In this document: positions 1 through 8,895 of the stretch, piece after piece
Layout: each line of letters opens with the position of its first letter
Numbering within the stretch: position 1 is the first letter of the stretch
Assembly (NCBI GenBank): GCA_029862205.1
Contig: JAOTXT010000007.1
Coordinates: 29,918 to 93,917 of the forward strand
Reading direction: 5' to 3'
Source: Paracoccaceae bacterium
GTDB taxonomy: Bacteria; Pseudomonadota; Alphaproteobacteria; Rhodobacterales; Rhodobacteraceae
DNA: 64,000 bases
Notes under the pieces: model-generated
Seen by the model: only the letters and a program-made list of their open reading frames with translations
What the model was told of the DNA's origin: nothing
Databases searched by the model: none
Program-made: the position numbers and the translations under genes

Positions 1-1295
1 CCGAGGCGCAGATCGTGTCGCATCGACTGATGCTGCGCGCTGGAATGGTGCGCCAGGCGAGCGCCGGGATCTATTCCTGGTTGCCGCTCGGCTACAAGGT
101 TCTGCGCCGGATCGAGGAGATCGTGCATCAGGAGCAGCAGCGGGCCGGCGCCATCCCAGTTTTGATGCCGACGATCCAATCGGCGGATCTTTGGCGTCAG
201 AGTGGGCGCTATGACGACTACGGACCCGAGATGCTGCGCATCACGGACAGGCACGACCGCGACATGCTTTACGGGCCGACCAACGAGGAGCAGATCACCG
301 AGATCTTCCAGGCCTATTGCAGTTCCTACAGGGATGTCCCGAAGAACCTCTACCACATCCAGTGGAAGTTCCGTGACGAGGTCAGGCCCCGGTTCGGCGT
401 GATGCGCGGGCGCGAGTTTTTGATGAAGGACGCCTATTCGTTCGATCTGGATAAGGCGAGCGCAATTCACAGCTACAACCAGATGATGGTCAGCTATCTG
501 CGCACCTTTGGCCGGATGGGGCTGAAGGCGGTGCCAATGCGCGCCGAAAGCGGCCCGATCGGCGGCGACTATGCGCATGAGTTTCTGATCCTGGCCGAGA
601 CCGGCGAGACCCAGGTATTCGTCGATAGCGAACTTCTGGACCTCAATTTCCAGGACCGCGAAATCGACTATCACGACCAGGCCCAGATCCAGGCGATCTG
701 CGACGAGTGGACAGGCGCCTATGCCCGGACAGACGATACCCACGATCAGGCAGTCTTCGAGGTTGAGGTGCCGAAAGAGCGCCAGGTCACTGCGCGCGGC
801 ATCGAGGTCGGCCATATCTTCTATTTCGGCACCAAGTATTCCGAACCGCTCGGCGCGATGATCGCCACGCCCGAGGGTGAGCGCGTGGCGGTCCACAGCG
901 GCAGCTACGGGATTGGCGTCAGCCGACTGGTCGGCGGCATCATCGAGGCGAGCCACGACGACAAGGGCATTATTTGGCCCGAGAGTGTGACACCTTTCGA
1001 TGTTGGTCTGGTGAACCTCAAACAGGGAGACGCCGAGACCGATGCGGCCTGCGAGGCGCTCTATGGCCAGTTGAAGGCGGCGGGCCTCGACGTGCTCTAT
1101 GACGACCGCGACGAGCGGGCAGGGGCCAAGTTCGCCACCATGGAGCTGATTGGCTTGCCTTGGAGGGTGACCATCGGCCCGCGCGGTCTTCAATCCGGCA
1201 CGGCTGAGTTGACCTGGCGCCGCACGGGCGAGACGCACGAGGTGTCACCCGAGGATGCGGTCTCGCGGCTTGCCGAAACCTATAGGGGGCTCTGA
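1..1295 (+). CDS. proS: Prolyl-tRNA synthetase (5' end outside window)
   Basis: Charges tRNA-Pro with proline in the cytoplasm. The reading frame is open from base 3, so the true start lies upstream and only about 10-20 N-terminal residues are missing. Class II synthetase signatures are visible: motif 2 around [10 protein letters not shown], the following [14 protein letters not shown], and motif 3 around [13 protein letters not shown]. The anticodon-binding domain follows to the C-terminus. There is no YbaK-like editing insertion, so this is the short alphaproteobacterial form. The stop lies 4 bases before the GTG start of lolC, so the genes are probably co-transcribed. Confidence 0.97.
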   Translation, partial: EAQIVSHRLMLRAGMVRQASAGIYSWLPLGYKVLRRIEEIVHQEQQRAGAIPVLMPTIQSADLWRQSGRYDDYGPEMLRITDRHDRDMLYGPTNEEQITEIFQAYCSSYRDVPKNLYHIQWKFRDEVRPRFGVMRGREFLMKDAYSFDLDKASAIHSYNQMMVSYLRTFGRMGLKAVPMRAESGPIGGDYAHEFLILAETGETQVFVDSELLDLNFQDREIDYHDQAQIQAICDEWTGAYARTDDTHDQAVFEVEVPKERQVTARGIEVGHIFYFGTKYSEPLGAMIATPEGERVAVHSGSYGIGVSRLVGGIIEASHDDKGIIWPESVTPFDVGLVNLKQGDAETDAACEALYGQLKAAGLDVLYDDRDERAGAKFATMELIGLPWRVTIGPRGLQSGTAELTWRRTGETHEVSPEDAVSRLAETYRGL

Positions 1296-1299
1296 CCCC

Positions 1300-2589
1300 G
1301 TGAGCGAGACAGCGCCCTCAAGTCCGCCTTCCTCTGCGCCGAGCGCGTTTTCGCGGTTGGAGTGGATGATCGCCTGGCGCTATCTGCGCGCCCGGCGCAA
1401 GGAGGGGGCGATCTCGGTCATCGCCGGGTTCTCGCTGGCCGGCATCCTGCTGGGCGTCGGCACGCTGATCGTGGTGATGTCGGTGATGAACGGGTTCCGC
1501 GCCGAGCTGGTCGGCCGCATCCTCGGTGCCCAGGCCCATATCATCGTGCTGCCGTCGAACCAGGAGGGCCTGACCGACTATGACGCCATCGCTGGCCGGG
1601 TTGGCGAGCATCCGGACGTCACCCGCGTCGCGCCGATGGTCGAGGGTCAGGTCATGGCCTCGTCGGAAGCGGGCAATGCGGGCGCGCTGATCCGGGGGAT
1701 GCGCAAAGAAGACATTATGACCCTTCCAGGGGTTGCCGATCCCGAGGAGGCGCTCGGCAGTTTGGACGATTACGAAGATGGCGTCGCGATTGGGGCGGGG
1801 CTCGCGCGCAAGCTGGGTCTCGCCGTTGGTGACCGGATTACGCTGATCAGTCCTCGCGGCTTGACCACTGTCCTTGGCACGGTTCCGCGAACGAAGACAT
1901 ATACGGTGACTTACATCTTCCGCATCGGCATGAGCGAGTACGACAAGGTCTTCGTCTTCATGCCGCTGGAGGAAGCGCAGAAGTATTTCAATAAGCCCGA
2001 TCGCGCCGACGGGGTCGAGATCATGGTGGGCGACCCTGACCGGGTCGAGGAGATCGGGACCGAGCTTCAACCGAAGATCGGCAGCGACGCATACCTCTGG
2101 AATTGGCAGAGGGCCAACGGCGCCTTTATCTCGGCGCTCAAGGTCGAGGCCAATGTGATGTTCATCATCCTGTCGCTGATCTTCGTGATCGTGGCGCTGA
2201 ACATCGTCTCGGGGCTGATCATGCTGGTCAAGGAGAAGGGCCGGCAGGTGGCGATCATGCGGACCTTTGGGATGACGCGGGGCGCGATCCTGCGCATCTT
2301 CTTCATCTGCGGTGCGGCGATCGGGGTGACGGGCACTTTGCTGGGCGTCATCGCGGGGGTCCTGTTCACCACCTATATCCACGAGATCCAGACGGTGGTC
2401 GAGGCGATCACCGGCACGTCGGTCTGGGACCCGGAGATCCGGTTCCTGACCCGGGTGCCCGCGGTGCTGATGTGGCGCGACGTGGCGTTGACCTGCGCGG
2501 TTTCACTGCTTTTCGCCTTCCTGGCGACGCTTTACCCGGCGCGGCGGGCGGCCAGGCTCGATCCGGTCGAGGCGCTGCGATATGAGTGA
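1300..2589 (+). CDS. lolC: Lipoprotein-releasing ABC transporter permease (LolC/LolE family)
   Basis: Inner-membrane subunit of the LolCDE-type complex that extracts lipoproteins for transfer to LolA. The protein of 429 residues has the MacB/FtsX-type layout: cytoplasmic N-terminus, one membrane helix near residues 40-65, a long periplasmic domain, then three helices. It ends with the family's typical [12 protein letters not shown]. The GTG at 1300 was chosen because it follows the proS stop by 4 bases; an ATG at 1255 would overlap proS by 41 bases. The 3' end overlaps lolD by 8 bases. Many alphaproteobacteria have one LolC/E-type permease, so the C or E letter is conventional. Confidence 0.93.
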   Translation: MSETAPSSPPSSAPSAFSRLEWMIAWRYLRARRKEGAISVIAGFSLAGILLGVGTLIVVMSVMNGFRAELVGRILGAQAHIIVLPSNQEGLTDYDAIAGRVGEHPDVTRVAPMVEGQVMASSEAGNAGALIRGMRKEDIMTLPGVADPEEALGSLDDYEDGVAIGAGLARKLGLAVGDRITLISPRGLTTVLGTVPRTKTYTVTYIFRIGMSEYDKVFVFMPLEEAQKYFNKPDRADGVEIMVGDPDRVEEIGTELQPKIGSDAYLWNWQRANGAFISALKVEANVMFIILSLIFVIVALNIVSGLIMLVKEKGRQVAIMRTFGMTRGAILRIFFICGAAIGVTGTLLGVIAGVLFTTYIHEIQTVVEAITGTSVWDPEIRFLTRVPAVLMWRDVALTCAVSLLFAFLATLYPARRAARLDPVEALRYE

Positions 2590-3256
2590 TGCTCTCAGCC
2601 TGGATGACGTGACCCGGCACTTCGACCAGGGGCCGCGCCGGGTCGAGGTGCTGACGGGCGCGAGCATGAACGTCGCCGCGGGCGAGGTCGTGGCGCTGGT
2701 GGCGCCTTCGGGCGCTGGCAAGTCGACCCTGCTGCAGATCGCGGGGCTGCTGGATACGCCCAATTCGGGCACGGTCGCAATCGAGGGCCGGGTGTATTCC
2801 GGCCTGGATGACCAGACCCGCACCGCTGCCCGGCGGCGGCTTCTGGGATTTGTCTACCAATTCCACCATCTGCTGCCGGAGTTTTCGGCCCGCGAGAACC
2901 TGGCGATCCCGCTGATGACCGCGGGCGCGAGCGAGCGGGGCGCGATGAAGCGCGCCGACGAATTGCTGGCCCGGGTCGGGCTGGCCGAGCGGGGCAGCCA
3001 CCGTCCGGCCGAGCTTTCCGGCGGCGAGCAGCAGCGCGTCGCGATTTGCCGGGCGCTGGCCAACCGGCCACGTGTTTTGTTGGCCGACGAGCCCACGGGC
3101 AACCTGGATCCCGAGACCGCCAGCCGGGTCTTCGACATGCTGCTGGAGGTCGTCCGCGAGACGGGCCTGGCGGCCCTGATCGCCACTCACAACCACGACC
3201 TGGCATCCCGGATGGACCGGACGGTCAGGTTGGAAGGCGGGGTAGTGGCGTCGTGA
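2582..3256 (+). CDS. lolD: Lipoprotein-releasing ABC transporter ATP-binding protein LolD
   Basis: ATPase of the lipoprotein-release transporter, working with the preceding permease. The 224-residue protein has a Walker A loop at about residues 41-49 (APSGAGKST, with Ala at the usual first Gly), Q-loop near [10 protein letters not shown], signature LSGGEQQR at 145-152, Walker B LLADEP at 166-171 and a switch His in ATHNHD. Length and motifs match LolD/MacB-type ATPases. The ATG overlaps the lolC stop by 8 bases, indicating translational coupling. Confidence 0.95.
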   Translation: MSDALSLDDVTRHFDQGPRRVEVLTGASMNVAAGEVVALVAPSGAGKSTLLQIAGLLDTPNSGTVAIEGRVYSGLDDQTRTAARRRLLGFVYQFHHLLPEFSARENLAIPLMTAGASERGAMKRADELLARVGLAERGSHRPAELSGGEQQRVAICRALANRPRVLLADEPTGNLDPETASRVFDMLLEVVRETGLAALIATHNHDLASRMDRTVRLEGGVVAS

Positions 3257-4062
3257 GCGGGGGGCCGGCGTAGCGGAAGCTTGATGGTCGCTTGATGCCT
3301 GCGAAGCCCCGGGTCAAACTGGGGTCAAACCCGGGGAATGGGTGTGGGACAGGCCGAAGTCTCACAGTGAGAATTCTGGTTAGGCGATTGTAATCGTTGA
3401 AGATTGTCAGGAAAATTTACCTGAAATTAAGGTGTTGCCGTCGCATAACGCGGTCATGGTCGATGGGCTACCCATTCCTCTTGAGCGGCGGTTTGCAGAA
3501 GTCTGGACTTACCAAGCTGTGAATGGCCGGGATGCGGACGATGCGGCCATCCGAGAAAATTGTTCAGATGAACGTTTCTGACCCGCGTAGACATCGCTTA
3601 AAGTGACGGCGAGCCGTCGATAGCCGATGACTGGCTTGAACGTGTAATGCTTGTAGAAAAAATTGATTCTTCTCAACCACTCGTTGGGAGCGGATCAGAT
3701 CAACTGGCGAAACTCAGGAAGCCGGATCTTGGGCAACGTATCGAAATTCGAATACAGGCAAAAGTCATTGCGATCCGAAGTTGCTAACTGCAATTTTTAT
3801 TGCCGTATTGTTTCTATCTAAGAATTAAAACGCTTGACCTAGAAGCTTGCTAAGAAAGACAATTTTTCTCAAATATTATAACACTTTTTCGCCGAAATGT
3901 TGTCAAACTAATATAGGTTAATCTTTCGTTGGGGCGTCCTCGGAGCTACGAGAACGGCCTGGCCGCGCCGAGGGGTTCGATGCGGTTTGCACTGTAGAGT
4001 GCCGGGAGCCTGTTTTAGGAGAGTTGGCAGGTGACCGGATCTGTAAATCTTTGGAGGGTTCT
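3257..4062. other. 806-base gap without a supported gene, AT-rich in its second half
   Basis: An inverted repeat at 3307-3314 and 3329-3336 (CCCCGGGT / ACCCGGGG) lies 50 bases after lolD. It encloses two near-copies of GGGTCAAAC but has no T-run, so it is at best a weak terminator. From about 3370 the composition becomes markedly AT-rich, unlike the neighbouring genes. A 41-codon frame at 3456-3581 has no ribosome-binding site and no recognised similarity. Nothing else was identified; the stretch may hold decayed foreign DNA or the promoter of the pilin-like gene that follows. Confidence 0.5.
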
Positions 4063-4275
4063 ATGACCAACTTCACCAAGTTTCTCGCCGACGATGCCGG
4101 CGCTGTGACGATCGACTGGGTCGCTCTGACGGCTGGCATCCTGCTGCTCGGCATCATGGTCGTTTACGCGATCTTCAACAACGGCGTGTCCACGCTGGTC
4201 TCGAGCGTCAACTCGACGCTGGAGTCTGCCGGCGCGGGCGTGAACATCGGCACTCTGGAAAACCAGAACCCGTAA
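4063..4275 (+). CDS. Flp-pilin-like small membrane protein
   Basis: A 70-residue protein with a short polar N-terminus, the segment GAVTIDWVALTAGILLLG at about residues 13-30 continuing as one hydrophobic helix, and a Ser/Asn/Gly-rich C-terminus. The GAVT-(I/V)DWV start of the helix is typical of Flp-type (type IVb) pilin-like proteins in Rhodobacteraceae, with Asp18 where classical Flp pilins have Glu. The start is fixed by GGAGG at 4053-4057, 5 bases before the ATG. No tad/cpa assembly genes are nearby, so it would depend on a locus elsewhere. The family assignment is moderately secure; the exact role is not known. Confidence 0.72.
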   Translation: MTNFTKFLADDAGAVTIDWVALTAGILLLGIMVVYAIFNNGVSTLVSSVNSTLESAGAGVNIGTLENQNP

Positions 4276-4302
4276 TCGCCGACGCAATACAGAGACATTT
4301 AT

Positions 4303-4335
4303 GGAGGCCTGCGGTGCGGGCCTCCTTTATTTTAA
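4303..4335 (+). terminator. Rho-independent terminator after the pilin-like gene
   Basis: A 10-base stem at 4303-4312 and 4316-4325 (GGAGGCCTGC / GCGGGCCTCC, one G-T pair) with a 3-base loop is followed by TTTATTTTA. It starts 27 bases after the stop of the pilin-like gene, and its strength fits a short, highly expressed mRNA. Confidence 0.88.
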
Positions 4336-4462
4336 GGAGCTCGCCGAAGCGGATTTTTTGCGCATTCGGCCGGCCCGCTTGCTCTGCCATGAACTTAATG
4401 TGGCCACCGCCGCTCTAAAAAGCAGCGATCTAGCTTACTGTGACTTTGCCGACCTCCACTGC

Positions 4463-4804
4463 CTAGGAAGCGGCGCGGGAACTAGGCCGTGAATGCATCT
4501 TGCCCGAAAGGCAGGTCTGATAGCCGAGCATGCGCAGGTAGTGGGCGAAGCTGGGGATCGTCGCGGGGTATTCCGTTCCGTTATCGAAAAACCCTCCCTG
4601 GAACGGCATCAGACCCGACATCATCGACGCCCGCGAGGGGCCGCAAAGCGGGTAGTTGGCATAGGCGTTCCGGAACACTGTTCCGCTCTCGACCACGCGA
4701 TCCAGGGCCGGTGTCTTGCACACCGGGTTGCCATATGCGGCCAAGGCGCGGGCGGTAACCTGGTCGGCCTGGAAGACAAGGAAATCCATCGGTTTGTCGG
4801 ACAT
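4463..4804 (-). pseudogene. Truncated sulfatase (choline-sulfatase-like), N-terminal quarter only
   Basis: The 113 codons match the N-terminus of type I sulfatases: a metal-binding segment with AspGln near residues 14-15, a formylglycine site CGPSR at 54-58 followed by ASMMSG, and the core sequence ending in LSGKMH at 99-104. Choline sulfatases continue from LSGKMH for a further 350-400 residues. Here the frame runs into about 9 unrelated residues and stops. Catalytic residues in the remainder are lost, so no sulfatase activity is expected. It starts 46 bases downstream of the GlyA paralogue on the same strand, so it was probably part of the same operon before a deletion near 4495. Confidence 0.8.
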
Positions 4805-4849
4805 GATCCCCTCTGACTGAAATTGGTTGGTCTCAGGCACGTTCTGGCG

Positions 4850-6112
4850 TCAGCTGTAGATCGGGAAATCCCTGCAGATCTTGGCTACTTTCGCCTTGGC
4901 GTCAGTCAGGGTCGCATCGGCGGTGCCGGAGGCTTCGGCTTCAATCAGATCAGCGATGATGTCGCCCAGGCTTTGGCATTGAACCTCTTTCAGCCCGCGC
5001 GTCGTGGCAGCACCGGTGCCAAGCCGGAGGCCAACCCATTCAGGCGGACGCGGGCTATCGTTCGGGATAGCGTTTTTGTTCGACGTGATATCGGCGCGGT
5101 CCAGGATCGCTTCCGCCCTTTTGCCTGTCAGGTTCTTGGAGCTGAGATCCAGAAGCACGATATGCGTGTCTGTGCCGCCCGACACGACGCGGATGCCCCG
5201 CGATTGCAGACTATCGGCCAGCGCCCTGGCGTTGGCCTTGACCTGCGCCGCATAGATCCGGAAGGAAAGCTGCAGCGCTTCGCCCAGACAGATCGCCTTG
5301 GCCGCGATCACCTGGGTGTGGATCGATCCTTGAACGCCCGGGAACACCGCCGATTGCAGGCGGCGGAACCAATCTTCATTATTGGTCAGGATGACCCCGC
5401 CGCGCGGGCCACGCAGGGTCTTGGTGGTCGTGCAGGTGACGATGTCGGCATGGGGAAACGGCGAGGGGTGGACACCGCCTGCAACAAGTCCCGCAATATG
5501 GGCAATATCGACGTGAAACCAGGCCCCCACCTTTCTCGCGATGCGGCCCATACGCTCGAAATCAATCTCACGTGGGTAGGCGGAGCCGCCAGCGATCAGC
5601 AGTTTCGGTTTGACCTCTTCGGCCTGCTTTTCCAATGCATCGTAGTTGATCACTTCCGTCTCGGGGTCGACGCTGTAATGGCTTGGGGTGAACCACCGGC
5701 CCGACAGGTTCGCGGTCAAACCGTGGCTGAGATGCCCCCCGGCAGCCAAGTCAAGCGAGAGCACCGGATCACCGGGTTTCAACAGCAGGAAGAACACCGC
5801 AAGATTGGCCTGCGATCCAGAATGCGGCTGTACGTTGGCGTAGTCACAGGCGAACAGCTCCTTCGCCCGGTCGATGGCGGCCTGTTCCAACACATCCACA
5901 TATTGGCCACCGCCGTGGAACCGGTTGCCCGGGTACCCCTCCAGGGTCTTGTTCGTGATCTCGTGGCCAAGAGCGTCCAGCACCGCGCGGCTGACGATGT
6001 TTTCCGATGCGATGAGTTCGATCTGGTCCTGCTGGCGCGCCAGTTCATTCGCCAAAGCTTCGGCGATCAGCGGGTCCGCCTGGGCGGCGCTTGCATGAAA
6101 ATGGGATGACAT
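4850..6112 (-). CDS. Serine hydroxymethyltransferase-family enzyme, possibly 2-methylserine type
   Basis: A 420-residue PLP enzyme aligning along its whole length with GlyA: SGSQAN near 98-103, HVDIAHIAGLV at 200-210, PLP lysine K231 in TTTKTLRGPRGG, and VGLRLGT near the C-terminus. Three positions differ from true SHMT. E. coli Tyr55 aligns with Thr56 (TNKTLEGYPG), Tyr65 with His66 (NRFHGG), and the His before the PLP lysine with Thr230. From memory, Thr at the Tyr55 position marks alpha-methylserine hydroxymethyltransferases and aldolases, which accept D-alanine. It may therefore not be the housekeeping SHMT. ATG 6112 was preferred over an upstream extension because GlyA homology starts there. 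Confidence 0.85.
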   Translation of the reverse strand: MSSHFHASAAQADPLIAEALANELARQQDQIELIASENIVSRAVLDALGHEITNKTLEGYPGNRFHGGGQYVDVLEQAAIDRAKELFACDYANVQPHSGSQANLAVFFLLLKPGDPVLSLDLAAGGHLSHGLTANLSGRWFTPSHYSVDPETEVINYDALEKQAEEVKPKLLIAGGSAYPREIDFERMGRIARKVGAWFHVDIAHIAGLVAGGVHPSPFPHADIVTCTTTKTLRGPRGGVILTNNEDWFRRLQSAVFPGVQGSIHTQVIAAKAICLGEALQLSFRIYAAQVKANARALADSLQSRGIRVVSGGTDTHIVLLDLSSKNLTGKRAEAILDRADITSNKNAIPNDSPRPPEWVGLRLGTGAATTRGLKEVQCQSLGDIIADLIEAEASGTADATLTDAKAKVAKICRDFPIYS

Positions 6113-6235
6113 TTGAGTCTCCGGCTCGGTGAGGGGAGTGCCCCCGCGGCGCGTTTGCATCGGGCGACGTTACTGCGGATAGACTGGCCACAGCAAACCA
6201 GATTTGCGGATATCTACCCGCAGAAGAACTGGCCC

Positions 6236-7282
6236 TCACATATCCGTCTCGACCCGGTTCCGCCCCTGCCTCTTGGCCTGGTAGAGCAAATCGTCGGTAC
6301 GGCCCATCAGGTGCGACATGGTCTCGCCCGGCAGAAACTGAGTCACCCCGAACGAGACCGACAGGCGCCCGATCGATGAGCGGTCGCGGCTGAGCACGAA
6401 ATCGGTCTCGTGGAAGAGCTTGCGGATGTTGTCCGTCGCGCGGGCCGCGCCGTAGAGCGCAGTCTTCGGGAAGATCACCGCGAATTCCTCGCCGCCATAA
6501 CGGGCCGGCGTGTCCTGGCCTTTGAGGTTCTTGCGCAAAAGCGCCGCGAAGTGTTTCAGCACCGCGTCGCCGATCGCATGGCCATGGTCATCGTTCAGCC
6601 GCTTGAAGAGGTCGAGATCGGCGAGCGCGAAGCTGAGCGGGTCGCCGTTCACTTCGGCCAGCGCGATCTCGCGCGCCAAGACCTCGTCCATGTGCCGGCG
6701 GTTCGAGATCTGGGTCAAGTGGTCCAGATAGGCACTGTCGCGCAGCCGGTGCAGCTCGCGCTGTAGGGCCAGGACCTGGGCGCGCGCCTTGTTCAGCTCG
6801 TCGCTGACCACCTCTGTCTGGTTGGCATGTTCGCGGCCAAGCTCGAGCAGGTCCATCACCGTGCGCTTGGTGTCCTGGTCGCGGGGCGTTGTCGCGATCT
6901 TGTCGCGCGCCATCTGCAGCGACGTGAGGAAGCGTTTCGACGAACCCAACCCCTCGCGCACCACGCTCAGCGTGTCGCGCAGGCCCGCGTCCAACTCGTC
7001 GCCGATCCGGGTCATGCCGGTCGAGAGGCGCCGCTGCAGGAAATGATCGGCGTATATCTCGTCGATCGTGTCCAGATCGACTTCGTTCGATTTGACGATC
7101 TCGCTCTCGATCCGGGCCGAGAGCGCGGGATCCTCGCCGGTTAGGTAGGTAAACCACACCTCGTAGGCGCGCGGCTTGGGCGGGCTGCGATATCGGTGGG
7201 CGTAGTCCAGGACCTTGTTGGCGATCCGGGCGGCCTGGTCGAACTCGCTTTCATCGGCAAGCTTCTCTTTCGGTCCCGGCAT
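6236..7282 (-). CDS. GGDEF diguanylate cyclase
   Basis: Predicted to make cyclic di-GMP from two GTP. The 348-residue soluble protein has an alpha-helical N-terminal region (1-170) with no recognised sensor domain, a short coiled-coil-like segment around 160-182, and a complete GGDEF domain from about 183. The active-site motif is GGEEF at 263-267, with the metal-binding Asp in ALADLDLFKRLND. The inhibitory I-site (RxxD) is replaced by KGQD at 254-257, so product feedback may be weak. No membrane segment is seen. The start at 7282 was chosen over a GTG at 7327 because of codon type. Confidence 0.9.
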   Translation of the reverse strand: MPGPKEKLADESEFDQAARIANKVLDYAHRYRSPPKPRAYEVWFTYLTGEDPALSARIESEIVKSNEVDLDTIDEIYADHFLQRRLSTGMTRIGDELDAGLRDTLSVVREGLGSSKRFLTSLQMARDKIATTPRDQDTKRTVMDLLELGREHANQTEVVSDELNKARAQVLALQRELHRLRDSAYLDHLTQISNRRHMDEVLAREIALAEVNGDPLSFALADLDLFKRLNDDHGHAIGDAVLKHFAALLRKNLKGQDTPARYGGEEFAVIFPKTALYGAARATDNIRKLFHETDFVLSRDRSSIGRLSVSFGVTQFLPGETMSHLMGRTDDLLYQAKRQGRNRVETDM

Positions 7283-7425
7283 CGAGCACCCACCCGTTCG
7301 CCCCAGAAGATCGCGGCGCCGATGCACGATAAAATGCCACGGTTATCAAAACCCTATCTGAGTGGTAACAGAGCGGCCGCCAAGTGGCGGGGCGTCCCGA
7401 TTTGGGACACTAACAATGTGATTGG

Positions 7426-7842
7426 CTAGCTGGGCAACGCCGTCTCGTGTACGTAACGCCAGATGAGCCTTTCTTCCAGGCGCTCGAAAAGCACGGTGGA
7501 GCGGCGCAGGTTGTCGGCCGGGGTCGTATTCCGGGCGCCGAATTGGGCTTCGACATAGCCTGCCAGGATCAGGCCCGCATCGGGCCAATGGCCCAGCAGA
7601 CGCGGCTCGCGGATCCCGATCCGGAAGTCCGGGTTGGTGCCGTGTGCTTTGGCGATCGCGCCGAGCAGCACGGCACGGGTCAGCACTGTCCCGGCGGGCT
7701 GGATGTTCTCAAAATCCGGGTGCAGCACCGGGGCCAGACTCGTGTCGAGGGCGTTCTGGGGCAGTGTGCCCTGGAACCAGCCCTCGAAGAAGTCGTGCAG
7801 ACGGACGATCTCGGCTGTGACCTCGTCCAGCAGGGCTGTCAT
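7426..7842 (-). CDS. Conserved small hypothetical protein downstream of agmatinase
   Basis: A 138-residue soluble protein with no signal peptide or membrane segment. The pattern of an N-terminal helix (EIVRLHDFFEGWFQG), a central loop and alternating beta strands ending in ERLIWRYVHETAL resembles SnoaL/DUF4440-like cone folds (NTF2 superfamily), but no catalytic signature is clear. Its ATG overlaps the stop of the agmatinase gene by 4 bases, so the two are translationally coupled and probably act together. Function not known. Confidence 0.75.
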   Translation of the reverse strand: MTALLDEVTAEIVRLHDFFEGWFQGTLPQNALDTSLAPVLHPDFENIQPAGTVLTRAVLLGAIAKAHGTNPDFRIGIREPRLLGHWPDAGLILAGYVEAQFGARNTTPADNLRRSTVLFERLEERLIWRYVHETALPS

Positions 7843-8792
7843 CCCGCCGCCATGACGCAGAGGAGTTCATACATCACCGTCGCGCCATTCAACGCCGTAA
7901 TCCCGCCCACGTCGAAGGGCGGCGAGACCTCGACCGTGTCGGCGCCCCTGATATCGAGCCCCGCGAGCCGCCGGATCATGCCCTGAGCCTCGCGCATGGT
8001 GATGCCGCCTGCCTCGGGCGTTCCGGTGCCTGGCGCCAGCGACGGGTCGAGGCTGTCGATATCGAAGCTCACATAGATCGGCGTCTGGCCCACGATCTCA
8101 CGCGCCTCTTCGATGCAGGCACGCCAGCCGCGTTCCTCGACCTCCTCCATCATCATGACGCGCATGCCGCTCTCGAAGCTGAACTTCCACATATCCGCCT
8201 GGTAGAGCGAGCCGCGGATGCCAATCTGAACCACCTTCTTTGGGTCCAACAGTCCCTCGTCTACCGCCACCTTGAAAGGCGCGCCGTGGTGGAAACGCGA
8301 GCCACCATAATCATCGCCCGTATCCGCGTGGGCATCGATATGGATCATTCCGAGCGGCGCGCCGTCCTTGGCCAACGCGCGCAGGATCGGCAGGCTGACC
8401 GAGTGGTCGCCGCCACAGGCCAGCGCCCTTGTGCCAGCGGCTTTCACCCGGGCGAAATAGTCCTCGATTTCCTTGTGCGCCCCCTCCAGTTCGTAGGGCT
8501 TCCTGATCCAGGCATCGCCGATATCGGCCACCTTGGCAGCATCGAACGGGTTGACGCCGGTCGCCTGGTTGACCCGGCGCATCAGCGAGGACTGGTTGCG
8601 CACCTCGCGCGGCCCGTGACGGGGGCCGGGGCGGTTGGTGACGCCGCCGTCATAGGGCACGCCGCAGACGCCGATTTGGGGCGGGTCGGCCTCGAAATCC
8701 TCCCGGTATGGCAGGCGGAAGAAGGTGGCGAGCCCGGTGAAGCGCGGGCGCTGCATCGGGTCGGTGAAATCGAGCGTTTCGCGATCGGACAT
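7839..8792 (-). CDS. speB: Agmatinase / ureohydrolase family protein
   Basis: Mn-dependent ureohydrolase of 317 residues. All arginase-fold metal motifs are present: GGDHSV, HIDAHADTGDD and SFDIDSLDPSLAPGTGTPE. Agmatinases cleave agmatine to putrescine and urea, but close relatives use guanidinobutyrate or guanidinopropionate, and sequence reading alone cannot separate them. The start at 8792 was chosen because similarity begins there; it leaves a 103-base divergent promoter region shared with dnaE. A coupled hypothetical gene follows. Confidence 0.88.
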   Translation of the reverse strand: MSDRETLDFTDPMQRPRFTGLATFFRLPYREDFEADPPQIGVCGVPYDGGVTNRPGPRHGPREVRNQSSLMRRVNQATGVNPFDAAKVADIGDAWIRKPYELEGAHKEIEDYFARVKAAGTRALACGGDHSVSLPILRALAKDGAPLGMIHIDAHADTGDDYGGSRFHHGAPFKVAVDEGLLDPKKVVQIGIRGSLYQADMWKFSFESGMRVMMMEEVEERGWRACIEEAREIVGQTPIYVSFDIDSLDPSLAPGTGTPEAGGITMREAQGMIRRLAGLDIRGADTVEVSPPFDVGGITALNGATVMYELLCVMAAG

Positions 8793-8895
8793 TTTTGGCT
8801 CCCTGCGGTCCACCGCAGACTGCGCGATGCGGAAAGTTGGGGCAAGCATGGATCGGGGCATTCCGCCTCTCAGGCGTCTGCTCTAGTCTCGCCCC

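Noticed and set aside
1318..2382. A 354-codon minus-strand frame opposite lolC.
   Set aside because: Asp/Arg/His-rich antisense translation with no recognisable domain; lolC is certain on the plus strand.
3307..3336. Hairpin CCCCGGGT / ACCCGGGG as a terminator for the lol genes.
   Set aside because: A 14-base loop and no T-run afterwards make intrinsic termination doubtful; noted only as part of the gap.
3456..3581. A 41-codon frame in the gap after lolD.
   Set aside because: The composition looks faintly coding, but there is no ribosome-binding site, no similarity and no conserved neighbour.
4823..6109. A 428-codon open frame on the plus strand opposite the GlyA paralogue.
   Set aside because: It mirrors codon positions of the real minus-strand gene in GC-rich DNA, has no family similarity and no ribosome-binding site.
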